Assembly: GCA_963965975.1 (NCBI GenBank)
Contig: OZ014415.1
Location: forward strand, 5,833,001 to 5,897,000
Origin: Xestospongia bergquistia
Taxonomy: Eukaryota; Porifera; Demospongiae; Haplosclerida; Petrosiidae
Reading direction: 5' to 3'
Length of the DNA: 64,000 nucleotides
In this document: positions 12,785 through 26,248 of the stretch, piece by piece
Layout: each line of letters opens with the position of its first letter
Numbering within the stretch: the first letter of the stretch is position 1
The notes under the pieces: generated by a model
Databases searched by the model: none
What the model saw: only the letters and a program-made list of their open reading frames with translations
Told to the model about the DNA's origin: nothing
Position numbers and translations under genes: made by a program

Positions 12785-14337
12785 ATAGTATATATTGTAT
12801 TGTAAAACTCACATAACCTTTGCTGGAGATTATACTGGTGTTTTCTCAAGCAATACAAGACATAGAAAGCCATTGTCCAGCGTTTCTCTCCATTTCCTTC
12901 ATTCCTACAAAGACGTATTACTACATGTATGTAGCAACACTTTAGATAAACATCAGGTCATAATATAATTCAATTAACACAAGACTAACTTCTACTTTAT
13001 TTTATTTTTTCTTATTTTGTTATTGTACCTGAATTAGGTATTAAAACTGTAATTATACAAGGGTAAATTATACATTTGTTAAAATTCATGACAATACAGG
13101 TTACTTACAGGTATACCAAATTACCTAATCGTTACATGATATTATTTTTGTATCATATTAATTTTTAACTTCATATTTTAATGCTACAAATTTGTAATCA
13201 TACTTCAGCAACCTTTACAATAGAAGTGTCTTTTTACTTTTGTATAAATTTGTAATCATAATAATTATTATCATTATTACTACTTTTAAGTACTTTTTAT
13301 TACCAATTCCTACCATTGTTAAACTTTGCTTAATTTTCAACAAGTTTCTTTCTGAATTTATCACTAAAATCACACAAAATGATAATATCTTTATATTACC
13401 AATGAGAGGAATAAAATCTTCGTTAGTAATGTTTGCCTTACAAAGAAATGCTCAAAATTTGATGGTTTAAAATTAAACTTAAAATACTATTAAATTACTT
13501 GAAATGATATCTGAGATCTCTGACAAACTGACTCAGTTAATAACACTAATGCTAGAAAAGTATTCATGGTACAAGAAGTCTTACTGGTCCACTTAATTCT
13601 TGAAGCTTTAATTTCTTACATATCTTGTTGTCTTGATAAAATCGTGGCATATTGTAACAGTATACATAAGTTTAGATTAAACATATGATTATTGTTATCA
13701 AAGTTTCATTTTCCTTCATTAAAATAATATTTACTCAAATTTTAACTGATACGTTGGCTTATAGTTTGTACAAGTTGTGACATCAATTTCTATACCACTT
13801 CAATATCTGTGGTATTAAAAAAAATCTTGAATGTAAATATCATTAACAACATTGATAATACTTTATCTGTAATCGTTAGTGTTCTTTGACAATTAATTTA
13901 TAGATAATAATAGTCCTGAAGTAAATGACATCGTCTTATATATATTTATTAATGATAAGAATTATGTTACGATTTATAGTGGTATTATTAAGTTTGTTTA
14001 TTTTTTACTAAAATTTCAACGTCTAATTAAAAAATATGAGTAACAATTTGTACCAGTACTACTGTCTCAAAACTCTACGCAACACAATATATACAATAAT
14101 TATATATATATATATATGCTTATATAATTATATAGTAATTGACAAGAATGAAGAGGTGTATCTGATGGATATGTACAAATAACATTGAGTAGTAGTAGAG
14201 TAGAGGTCGTCATCCCACTTACATGCAGTGACTCTGCAACTTAATGCACATTTTGTAGAAGGGTGTGACCCACCCACCCAAAGTGACAGCAGTAGAGCAT
14301 TTCAAAATCATGCTGACAATGTCCTGCATATCAATAA

Positions 14338-14440
14338 TTCAACGTTCATTCCATTCATTCTCCTATCCATCCATCCATTCATTTGATTGTTGAACCATCC
14401 ATCCATTTGACTGTCCAACCATTCATCCATTCATTCATGC
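14338..14440 (+). repeat. (CCAT)n-rich tetranucleotide repeat
   Basis: Interrupted tandem ccat, tcat and attc tetramers, for example atccatccatccattcat. The sequence is complementary in type to the (GGAT)n block that begins 380 bases downstream. Confidence 0.75.
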
Positions 14441-14823
14441 ATTGCCGGTATACCATTCAAAGTCCTGATGCCGGTCAACACAGATATATCAAGTTATCTA
14501 GATCATAGGAGTATAGCATTTCATGTCATATCATTCTTATGTCATCATTTAAATAATGAACATACCAAGGAAGAGGTATCCACCATGTGATACCACCCCT
14601 ACCCATGATATGACTATATTAGGATGTATGTCATTATCATAATTATTGAAGTTCCAGAGCAACTTTTGTGTTGTAATTGTTGGTTGCTAAGCACTGTCAG
14701 GTAGAAGAATAGTAAGAATTTCTTTAAGGTAGTAAGTAGTATGTACATATGTATAATAAATACTCCCTCTTAGCTACCAATGAATGGAATAGAGATACAT
14801 GATGAGAGTATTTGAAATCTATA

Positions 14824-14997
14824 GGATGGATGGATGGATAGATGGATGGATGGATAAACGGATGGGTGGGCGGGTGGTGGATGAATAAATGGATGTATGA
14901 ATGGGTGGATAGATGGATGAATGGATGGGTGAATGGATAGATGTATGGATGGATGGATAGATAGATGGAAGAAACAAATAGATGGATGGATGGATAG
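14824..14997 (+). repeat. (GGAT)n tetranucleotide microsatellite
   Basis: About 170 bases of ggat, agat, gaat and gggt tetramers, for example ggatggatggatagatgg. The repeats open frames rich in His, Pro, Ser and Ile on the minus strand, which are artefacts of the repeat. It could pair with the (CCAT)n tract at 14338-14440 as an inverted pair. Confidence 0.85.
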
Positions 14998-17900
14998 ACA
15001 AACTATCACTGGAATAGCTATAACTATAGTAAACAATAAATCACAGTTGTACATATAACAGGTTATGTTAGTACAATGTAACATTAATCATTTGTTACTT
15101 AATAGTCCACACAATACATACCATTGCTTGCTGTCATGGCAACCATAACCTATCACTCATGAATTATTACAATGATAGTCAAAATTTTACAGTCATTAAT
15201 ATGAACAATACTTCATCAAAGGACCGGTCCAGACAGATGTTTTCTAAGTCATGAGAAAATTCTAATGTATTAATAAATTTAAACCAACTAACTACATTAT
15301 TATTTAAGTGTTTAAACATAACAGCAACCTTATAAAGGACTGGTAAAAGAAATAGTACATACATAACTAAATAGTCATGTGACAAAACTCATTAAGTTCT
15401 TTGTTTCCCATGAGAGCCATTATTATCATTACTTAACCTCAAATATCGCATCACCTGGGAAGCTTACATTCCTTTTTATAATCCATGGTCACCAGCTATA
15501 AGTACACATTGTTTTCATTCATCCATATTTGTCTGAAGAAACCAGGAAAAGCATATCAACAAACCAATTGGTCTTGCGTTTCATGTGGTTGAGAACTCAC
15601 AAGTGCAGTCATGAAGTCAGTCATATTTTTGTCACCTACTTTTAGATAACATGCAATCAAAGTTACTCTATTTTTTAGTATATAGTACATAGTATATAGC
15701 AGTTTAGAGATTCTGTTGTGCATTTTAAAACTAATCAATGAGACAACAGCCACTACTCATTAGTCTCACATATACAGCCCTGCTATGCACAAGTCTAGCT
15801 ATGACTAAAAAATCAATGCTTAACAGTAAATATTGTGGTGAATGACATATACTATATAATATTAAAGTAGATTTGGGTGTTTACTAGATCAAAGGTAAAG
15901 CTCTGACGTGCCAGTCTCTCAAATTACCAGAACCCATATATAAAGCTAATTTAAATAGTAACTATTTATAGTTCCATTCATTTTGTTATAGTTATATTTA
16001 TATTATATATATATGTGTATTTTACACTTTAATACTACTACTAGCTTTATGACTCTTCAAAGTAAAACTGTTATATTAGGTACCTAAAACAATCAAATCA
16101 AATCAGGAAATATTGTGCTTGCATTGCAATTTACGTATACTCCTACACTGTATATTACTCTTACAATAAATTGACAGAACCTCAATAAATATTTGTCATT
16201 TTCTTTTTCAGTAGATATTATCCTAAAACCCAGTAATTTTAGATGCAGCATATAAACAATACATGTTTGATGGTCATTATTATAATCAAAAAACGAGAAA
16301 TACATACTAATAGTCAAGATGGCTGTGTTTTGAGTTTAATATAAAACTTTTGTATTACCCATACAGAAACATAAACACTTTAGTACATATATACTATAAA
16401 ATAACAAATAAATAATTAATATATATAATAATACAGTTAATTTAATGCATTATATTGCTATATATGAGCAAAAGAATTTATAAAGACATATGGTGTTTGT
16501 CAAATATTTAATACATTATTGATTTCCATCTGTCATTATAATACACAATGTGGCATAATTTTAGCAGAAGACATAACACACTTTAAATTTTGGTAAAAGG
16601 GGATCTTTATCCAGATGGTTCATGGCGTACAATAAAACAAACTTTATACTACATATCTTGAAATATGATCATGAGAGAAATGTTGTACATATTGTAATAC
16701 AGATGGAGTACAAATTCCTTGACTTTGTTTGGTATAAAAGGAACACTAGCTATTTTAATAGAGTTATGGCGTAAAGAAGAATGTCAACAAATAAACGACC
16801 TAGGAAGTCATGAATTTTGTAACTGACATTATGGGCATTTCCTGACAGTTTACTCTATAGTTTTAGTGTCAATGTCAAAACTATGCATGTTCAATATGGA
16901 AGTTATGAAGCCACGTAGCACAGTAAAGAAATTGAGTGTAATGAGTAAGGACTAATTTGGTATGGAAACAGATAGAGAAATTCCTGTGTGTACTTCCTGT
17001 GGTTGGTTGTAAACAATTGTCCATTTTTGTGTTTTTGTGTGTGTGAATTTGAAGTGGAGGAGTGACACTAAACCATTATATAACAATATACACAGTCAAA
17101 TAAGGAAAACCTTTGAACTAACTCAACTATAACTGTGTATCTGAATACCCATAGCTTCATAACATACTATGTATTGAAGCACTAAGTAATAGAGTTTACA
17201 TTCTGTAGAGTCTACAATGAACTGGAGGATTGATGATTCTTCGTTAGGTATGACAGGATAGATATCACTTAATGCATTATCATTAAGAAACACACACTTA
17301 GAGTACAATTATATGCATTGGTACAGTCAGCTTTTTTAATTTCATAATAGTATAATTATATTTATTTATTTATATGGATAGCTCTTTGAACTCTGATCAA
17401 TGATGTAGGTATATCCCGTTATTGACATAAAGCGATCCAACCACGGAAGTAGGGACAATACTCAAACACACTATATTATTATGCTTTTGCTAGCCAATAG
17501 TTGATCACATATTAGAACTTAATTTGGTCGTTGTGGTCTGAAGCCTCTGTACATTTCTAAGAAGAAATGTCCTGGATACTGAGATCATGATGATATAGGA
17601 AAGTTTTGAGTTCCTGGACCAATAGACAATTAGATTAGATCAGAGACAAACATCTTTACGCAACAAAACATCAAATAATATCATGTGCTTCCCCGTTTAA
17701 TATAATTATCTCACTATAAATGTTTTTTGTTAAGTCTGGTTTGAATTTTGTTTATGCCAATTACTTCCTTAAATGTATAAGGAAACAAATGACTAAATCT
17801 GTACTGGAACTAAACAAGTGTCCTAAGGTATTGATTATTTGTGTATACGTAATACATATAATAACTGGTTTAAAAAGAGAAACCATTAAGGATGTCACTT

Positions 17901-19239
17901 AATCCAAATTATTAATATCATATTCAAAACTAATCCAAGCATTGTTATTTTAACTCTACACATTTGATTGTCATCAATATTATTGGAGTGTGTCATGGAT
18001 TACAAATATATGTGTGGTTAGTAACCATAACATGTAATATATTTAAGGTGTATGTACACCTTCTATATTTGGATAGTGGGTAGTGTAATTAGATAAATAT
18101 ATCACCTACTACTAACATATATGAGTTTAATAGTCAAACTATGTAATGTTTATTTACTCTACACTTTTTATGGTAACAGTATAAATTTGACAGATTAAAA
18201 TAATGACAAATTAATTGTTTAATACTTTGAATCATTAAAGCATTAGCAATCAGTCAATAATAGTGTTATTAGTACTAATAGATTATCAACATAATTATGG
18301 TTGAATAAATCAACAATGTAAAGTGATAGTATTAACTCTATAATGTCTAAGAGAAAGAGTGTGTAGAGACTATCACATGGAGCAAGTTTGTTTGAAAGTA
18401 TGATTGTTGTTAAAGTGTTTCCTCAGGTCTTGTCAGGTTTCTAAAAGAAAACAACTTGTGACCACAAATTCAATTAATGACTAGAATATTGACTATGTTA
18501 CAATATAATTCCAGGAATCATAGCAGTATTGAATGCTCTTAAAGGAAAAACATCCTTAGAGTTTGTTAATGAGAGGAAACAGATCATTTTGACTGTTGTG
18601 AGTTACATGTAGTTAGTCATTCAATTATTGAAAGAGAATCTATGACAATAGTAAACAAATTATTAAACCAAACTTATAATTAAAGGACACTTTGTTGGTA
18701 TTATTCACTACAATATGCATACAACTGTAGTTCCTTTTGGTGAGTATGGCTTTTGTGTTGTATCTACTTGATCTACTTGACCCTCTGAACTGAAGCATTA
18801 GTCACTGCTACTATAAACAAACCATAGGATATATAATGTAAATTCTAGACATCTCTCAAGCACAAGTTTTTCCAATCCTCTAACCCTCATAATCTAAAAT
18901 AATAAACCTTAAAACATAAACTATAAACTTCTAAACTAATACATATTTATTTGTAGCAGTAGGTGAAATGGAGATTGTAAATAATTTCTTATTATTGCAA
19001 ATAATGTCCTATTATTGCAAATAATTATATTAACTTGACTATTTGTCATACTTTTCTTGAAAAGAGATGTCTTTTTGATTTATCTGTTGTTGTAGTTATT
19101 GTAGTAGAAGTAGTACTAGTGACATTAGTAATAGATGTAGTAGATACTGGTATCAAATTATTAGTAATTTGTAATAATGATTGGGATGATGGTAGCTGTG
19201 TAATGATAAAAAAGATATGGTTTCACAAGTAGTGTTATA

Positions 19240-19280
19240 AATTTGAGAGAGAGAGAGAGAGTGTGTGTGTGTGTGTGTAA
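19240..19280 (+). repeat. (GA)n(GT)n compound microsatellite
   Basis: A run of about eight ga units followed by about nine gt units in the gene-free interval. No associated feature was seen. Confidence 0.85.
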
Positions 19281-20928
19281 TAGAGGAGAAGAAAAAACGT
19301 GGGAACTAGACAAGCATTAGTAGAAGACAAACAAGAGTTTTGAAGGTATGAAAATTCCAAGACATAGAAGGCTAATTTTTCACAGTTTCACACAAACAAG
19401 TACAGCTGGTCTCTCTTTGAAGACTTCAAATGTACTAATTTAATAATTAATAGGTAATTATACATATTATCTCAACAACAACACACCATCATGTGTTTGA
19501 ACAATTGTCATGTCTCAATAGGATGGCTTTGAATAAAATGTTGGCATGTTCCAATTTGGCTCATTCCGTCTAACAATAATGATTAACTAATAAAATTATT
19601 AACTAATAAGTATGTGATTTATTCAACAATGTGGTATAACACATAGTTGAAATCTATTGTACACAATAACAAGACATTAAGAGCATGCGGCCGGAGAAAA
19701 TCAAGTTATAAAACAGATTTGTTTGGCTGCTACATACTTAACGAACAATAAAAAACATAACTGATAAATATCAAGTGAATTAGTAAAGATATATGAAGCA
19801 AAATGGCTGAATTAAGCTAGTGATAAGCAACTGTCTTATGTAAGCTTGCTGACTTTAATATTATCATTACACTATAATAACATACTAACCACACTATACA
19901 CCACAATTATTTTTGTCTTGTTCGGTGACCCACAAACTCCATGTGTAGTCATATGCAAGTTATGGCAGTAGAAACTTGATATACATACATGTACTGCACT
20001 GACATTAAATGACAGTCCAAAATTCTAAGAAAATCTAACCTATTTTTTTAGTCTTCAATTACAATAAGTAGAACTTAAGTTGCTACTTTACAACTACAAG
20101 ATTAAAGAATCCATTGAAGTGAATACCACAGATGTAGTAGAGAGATCTTGAGAAGCTTTACTGAATTGAACATTAGTATAAGTAAAACCACTGTAGAGTA
20201 TATGTGCGTGATGTAGTGAATAGTATGAGTTTGGCCTTTATTGGTAAGTCTTATAAATTTTGCCAGTGAAATAACACAATACCAGTATCAGTCAAAGGAG
20301 TACACACTAAATTACTAACTAAGCAAATAGTCCATAAAAAATGAAACAGATATTTGTAAATATGCTTAAAAAATGGGTATTTTTATTTTTTATTAATACA
20401 CATCACACAACCTACTCTGTTACTACTTTGTTGGTTTCTACTAGTATCGCTGTAAAATGGTCTGATTTTTACTATGTATGTTATAGTGAATCTATCTATT
20501 TTGAGGTCACGGTTTTATTAAAGCTGTGTCATCAATGCAGAATTTGGATATTATGCTAAAGTCATCAAAGCATCAACTTGTCCCAAGTATTAAATAAATT
20601 CTTAAGCAATTCTGAGTCTCAGCCCCAGACCTAGTGTGTAGGTCTGGAACTGAGTTATGTATAGTAATTTTAAAAACTAAAATAAATATGTACTAAATTG
20701 TTTAACAATGTCGTAATTTGTATCGCAGCTTGGTTGTTAAAGATTATGTGTGCTAAATAAGGTATTACATGACAGGCTAATCAAATCAATTGAACAATAG
20801 ACTAAACATTTGACCTCAACTACACTTGAATGGAATATATGACCTTTGTATGTATGTACAGGTGGCAAGGAGAACAAAGACACAGACTAATAATGTATGT
20901 GAACCACTAATCTCCCACATAGAGATAA

Positions 20929-20934
20929 TTTATT
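20929..20934 (-). terminator. Poly(A) signal AATAAA of the CH-domain gene
   Basis: On the minus strand AATAAA lies 26 bases past the TAA at 20960-20962. This supports reading the last exon through to that stop rather than splicing at the gtatgt that follows Glu. Confidence 0.6.
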
Positions 20935-20959
20935 TTGTAAGTACAATTGCATGTCTACG

Positions 20960-23900
20960 TTAGCCACATACCTCCAACGAAGATGGCTGCTGTTGGTGCT
21001 GGTGGACCTGTTGGCCTGTGGCAGCTGAAACCTGTAATGAAATAAAGATGTTATACCACTTAGTTACTCTGAAAGGTTTGAATGTTTTGTGAAACACAAG
21101 CAAAGCCCACATACAAACATGTACCACCATAAAAATGCTAGACTAACTAGAATAATTAACAGACAAACCAAACCACAAACAAGTGTCTATATATAGACAA
21201 AAAATAATGAGCTTAGAAACAAATTGAATACATGCTTTGAGGTTTTTTGACACACGCCAAGACACATAAAATCCAAAGTGAGAATTGAGGATACCTGCCA
21301 AAACTCATCATAAATGTTGTATAAGGTCTACTTATTTTAATCTTGACATACATTTTGGCAGTATGAGTTTGACAACAAGAGATTGGCACTTATTAGTGTG
21401 TGCATTACTTTGCAACTAAAATATGTTTTTAAGGAATGACTCAATTATGTCTTCCAATCACAAAGTATGAATTAAATCATAATGTTAACTAAAGTCATAA
21501 TATCTCATTCTCATTAGCAGTGGTTCTCATTAAATTTTGACTACTTGTAAATCATGGATACTCTACATGTGAAGCCTGTAATTTGAATGTGTAAAATGTT
21601 CTGTTATATGTTATTATATAAGAAGTTCATTACTAAGAACATAGTTAACCCCTTTTGTAGCCAAATGGCATTTCTATAAACACAATGCTTCATATTTAAT
21701 TTAACTCTTCTAGTCCAAAGAGAAATGACTGTAATTCAATGTAACTGATTTTATTCTTTATTGTGAACTTTTATTATAATGTAGTATGTGAAGGAGTAAC
21801 ATTGAATTGAAGCACTGGTAAATTACTTATTTGTAATGACTGTTTTATAAAATACCTGCTCTTTAAGTTCTTTGAGTTGACTACTGACAGACGACAGTTC
21901 TTCCTTTAAGACATTAACACTAGATACTTGATGTCGTAGAGTTTGTATCTCTCCTTTAATATAAGCAACCTATAAACAATTAGGACAGAATGATGTCTCT
22001 GGAGATAAGGCAATTATAATCTTGTAATGACAGGATATCCACCAGTAAATAGGGACAATATTCCTGACAGTAAAAGTCATTAGCATTTAAATTACTTCTA
22101 TAATTAGAAATGTTTGTTTCTAGAGATTTTAGTGATAATCATTATGTAGGGGGTACATTTATTATAAAATGTTACATCTCTATGTATTATACTTAAATGT
22201 TCTATCAGTAGATCATTACATGTACATATATGTATATTTGGTACATGTATGTACATATAATGTGGTACATGTATCTCTACTTAAAGGTCCCTTTGTACCT
22301 ATCAATATACATATATGTACATTTGGTAATGTATATATATGTAGTGTGGTACATGTATCTCTACTTAAAGGTCCTAATGTACCTATCAATATACATATAT
22401 GTACATTTGGTAATGTATATATATGTAGTGTGGTACATGTATCTCTACTTAAAGGTCCTAATGTACCTATCACTATACATATATGTACATTTGGTAATGT
22501 ATATATATGTAGTGTGGTACATGTAACAATTCATCAAAGCCTTTGTCATTACATGCTAGTGTAGGTGAGTAATAACTGGTTACCTTAAAATAAGGCCATC
22601 ATTAGTATGTCTTGTGGGTAGTTTGTTTATACTATCTAGTTACTATCACATCAGAATGTGTGCATGAAACCAAACTAAGATATACCACTAATGAACTTAG
22701 GAGGACTTAATGGAGTAAGAGGTGATAAAGTGTTTAGTATGTGTAGTAATATATATTTGTAGTAAATATACAAGACTGGATTATCTTTAATTTTGATAAT
22801 AGACAACTGTTAGATGGCTTATCAATAATTATATTGCATAATTTAACATAACGATAGTAGTAGATAACATGAAATTGATTTAAATTAACATATTTATATA
22901 ATTATTGTTGTTCATAAGTTTATTAACCAAATCAGTTGTGGTCAAGTGGTCTGACTATCTGACTGCAACTCTGACTACCTGATGGTTGCTGAAGTTAAAC
23001 AATACTGGTTAGGGTCATTTATATGATGGGAAATACATTGTGATAATGAATTCATACAACTTATTTTGACAACTACCTAGGTCATCAGTGATGGTCAACT
23101 GATCTAACTACTTACCTGTCAATGATTGGGAATAGATCATTAAGATAATTTATACAATGAACACTAACTGTGTGGATCAATGGTTGTCACTAGTTGACTG
23201 TCATTAAAGCTAAGCAACATTGAAGTAGGATTGCTTATATGATAGACATTGCTCACTGTTATGAGACAATGATGACCCAGTTCAACATATACCATTGTAC
23301 ACTAAAGCATCTCTGTCTTCATAGAGGAGTTGAAGTAAATATAAGCATCTGACTAACTGTTTTTATGAAACAAAACTTTCAGAATTCTGTTCTTCATGTC
23401 AGAAGTATAAATGTATAATTCAAAGTCTACTTTTTATACTAGTTACAACCAATATGGTAATATATGTACTCAATGTGTCTCACAAGTAAGTAGTCCATTA
23501 TGATTTAAGAGATGACTCTTCATTAAAGTAACAATTATATTGTCTCTAGTTAATATAAATGACTGTTTTTACAAAGAAGACTGTAATAGTAGAGATATAA
23601 GTAAATAACAAACAAAATGATTAACCATTAAACTAGATTAAGTCATATAATATATGAGATCTATTCCATATTGTGTTAAATTTATTACTGTACTTCATTT
23701 TTATATTAATACTAGAATATTGTGTTTCTAGTTTATACAATGACAAACCACATACAATTACTATTTACTACATACTTTGCAGTACAATGACAATATAAAG
23801 AGGTATATTACACATCAAAGCCAGAGATTTAATGCTTTGTTGTATAATATATAACAATACATTAATAATTTGAGTAGCCACAGACCTCAAACAATTACCG

Positions 23901-26211
23901 TTCAAAGATTATAAGAATATCTTAAGTTTTGTTAGTATTATGGAGAAACATGATGTAGTAATTGTTGGCAACAAAGAGGCAGACAAGTGCTTCATAATTT
24001 CACAGAATGCTCCATCATATATAATAGCAATTTGTACTAAGAGAAGAATCCTAACATTCAAACAATAAATACACATAAACTAGAAGTATAGCAGTGTTCT
24101 TGTCAGACATTTGTACTATATTTTCTCAAACAAAGGTTTGGGCATCTATTTCTTTTCTAAGATTTGTGACCAGTCCTCTAAACTGGGGAGGCCTCTAAAG
24201 AAAGGAAGTCTAAATGTTTCACAGCATCTTGCTGAAATGTTTTTTTGGACAGTCAACAATTGAAACAAAGAAAGAAAGATTTGTATTTGGATATTTTCAA
24301 ACATAATGAATGGGAGCGACATGAGTATACATAGCTTGATGTGGGAAGGATATGGTCAGTAGTCTCAATTCAAGAACAAACCTCTATTTACTATTTTGCT
24401 CAGATTACCAGTCCTCAATTAGAGATCAGACCTCTATTTGGAGGAAGCCTTTATTCTTGGAAGTATGGTAATAGTTCAAATAAAATATCTTACGAACATT
24501 ACATGTTATGTTTGATAGTAGTAGAGTTACCGCTACATATAATACTACTACTTACTAATAACATGAAAACAAGAAAGTGATATGTTGCGTATTAACTACA
24601 ATACTCTCATTATGGTAGATAATGACTTACGTAACAATACTCTCGTTATGGTAGGGAATTGAGTAGAACCCTTAAAGTTAATTGCTATTCAAAGCTAGAC
24701 TATTTATTATGTAAGCTACAAGTCTAGTCTAAGGTTTCTTTACGAACAAAGTAGTAGTTTGGTAAACAAGTGATAACAAATAGTACAAATAACAGTACAA
24801 ATGGCTAGTAATGAAATCAAGGAACAATGACCAATATTTCTTAGTCTTTCATTGAACTTTCTTAGTTAGTTGGAGTACATTCTACATGCCTTGCTCAAAG
24901 GAAACAACATAGATACATACCCACAAGCTTACTAAACCCCTCATTAGTATGTATTCAGTTCTAATCATATCAATGGTTACATAAAAACATAGTATCCTTT
25001 ATCTTGAACTCTAATATGATGTCTCTATTATACGCTTGATGAGCAAATATTCTTCTATAATTATATAACATAATAGTAACATCCCCTCCCACATAACTAT
25101 AACTTCAAATTGTATTTTAACTATCACTGCTCTGATTGATTTCATTAAAAGTAATTGACAAAATATCTGGTCCACTTTTAATAGAGACATTGAAAATAGA
25201 CATTATATGGACAAATATTGAAGAACACATCTGGGCGTCTACTAGTTGTATAAGCTCAAATAATAGATGTTGGGCAATATATCAAAGAGTAAGTGAAATA
25301 CTATACTAATTATTAGGAAATACGATATAACAAGGAACCATCTAACGTACTATGTAATGAAATTACTTACATCTTTAGCTATATCAATAAGACAGCCATC
25401 GTAATGTTGCATTACATAATTTGCTTTCTTTAACAGTTGCGTATGACGTTTCTCTAAAATCTCATGTTTCTTTCTCTCATTTGAAACTAAAATAAGAAAA
25501 TAGAAATATTATATTGAAAAAAAATAACTAGTCAAACATTGTGATATAGTTATGAGTTAGTAAATGGAACTTCTCTTACTTGTTTATTACTTTTGAAACA
25601 AATTCAAAAATACTGGGATTTGAACCAAAACCATATGCTACTGTAACTAGTCAGATGTATTTTATATTATTAGTATTAAATGTAGTAAAACTAGATCCTA
25701 ATATGTATTTCAATGTGTGTCCTGATTATTTATAATTGTAAGTGACTATTATTTCATAATTTCAGTCAGTATTCAGACCACTAAAATGTGTTACTAAGTT
25801 TTCTTAGAAAGCAAGATTCTCACAAATAGTTGATACATAATATCTATAGTTTTAGCTATTTTCTAAGAATGCTAACTTTATCATGTATAATTATGATGGA
25901 TCATTTAGTTACAAGAATTGCTATCTTGTAATGGATACACATACTCCAAACATTCTGTGGCTGGGAGGTAGATGAGAAAGAATTTCATTTTTTCGGCAGA
26001 ATTTATGCCTTCATTCCAGTTACACAACAATTTACAGCAATTTGTAAAATATGTACTCTAGTAAAGGAATACCATTAAAGAACAATTGGATGTCATGGGA
26101 ATATCATACTGTGTGGTCTTTTATACACATAACTTGACTAACATAGTGAACAGGTGTTAAAACTATTTCAAGTTCTATCTACATGTACTTCAAACACCTG
26201 TGTACACATAA

Positions 26212-26248
<37 letters not shown>

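Larger units (their letters stand above)
12785..20928. other. Gene-free interval between NFI and the CH-domain gene
   Basis: Over 8.1 kb lie between the NFI stop and the poly(A) signal of the convergent CH-domain gene. The interval is AT-rich, with no exon series or protein family recognised on either strand. Its first part presumably includes the NFI 3' UTR. It contains tetranucleotide repeats near 14340-14440 and 14824-14997 and a (GA)n(GT)n run at about 19244-19279. The longest frames are repeat-encoded or low-complexity. Regulatory elements or non-coding RNAs cannot be excluded from sequence alone. Confidence 0.55.

Noticed and set aside
14770-15084. His/Pro/Ser/Ile repeat protein on the minus strand.
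   Set aside because: It is encoded by the (GGAT)n microsatellite; no flanking exons or start context.
20345-20880. DIX domain or further 3' exon of the CH-domain gene.
   Set aside because: No DIX motif was found on the minus strand, and an in-frame TAA followed 26 bases later by AATAAA ends the gene at 20960.
22169-22564. Long repetitive open frames on both strands (Tyr/Val/Leu-rich repeats).
   Set aside because: They are produced by the 84-bp minisatellite, whose unit length is divisible by three; they lie in an intron and are open on both strands at once.
24160-24480. Repeated accagtcctc and cctctatttggagg-like motifs suggesting another inverted-repeat element.
   Set aside because: The motifs recur directly and inverted, but clear termini and target duplications could not be defined.
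26190-26248. Arg-Glu repeat extension of the CH-domain protein.
   Set aside because: It reads through a consensus donor (gtaaga) into a (GA)n microsatellite; splicing at 26249 joins the next coiled-coil exon in phase.
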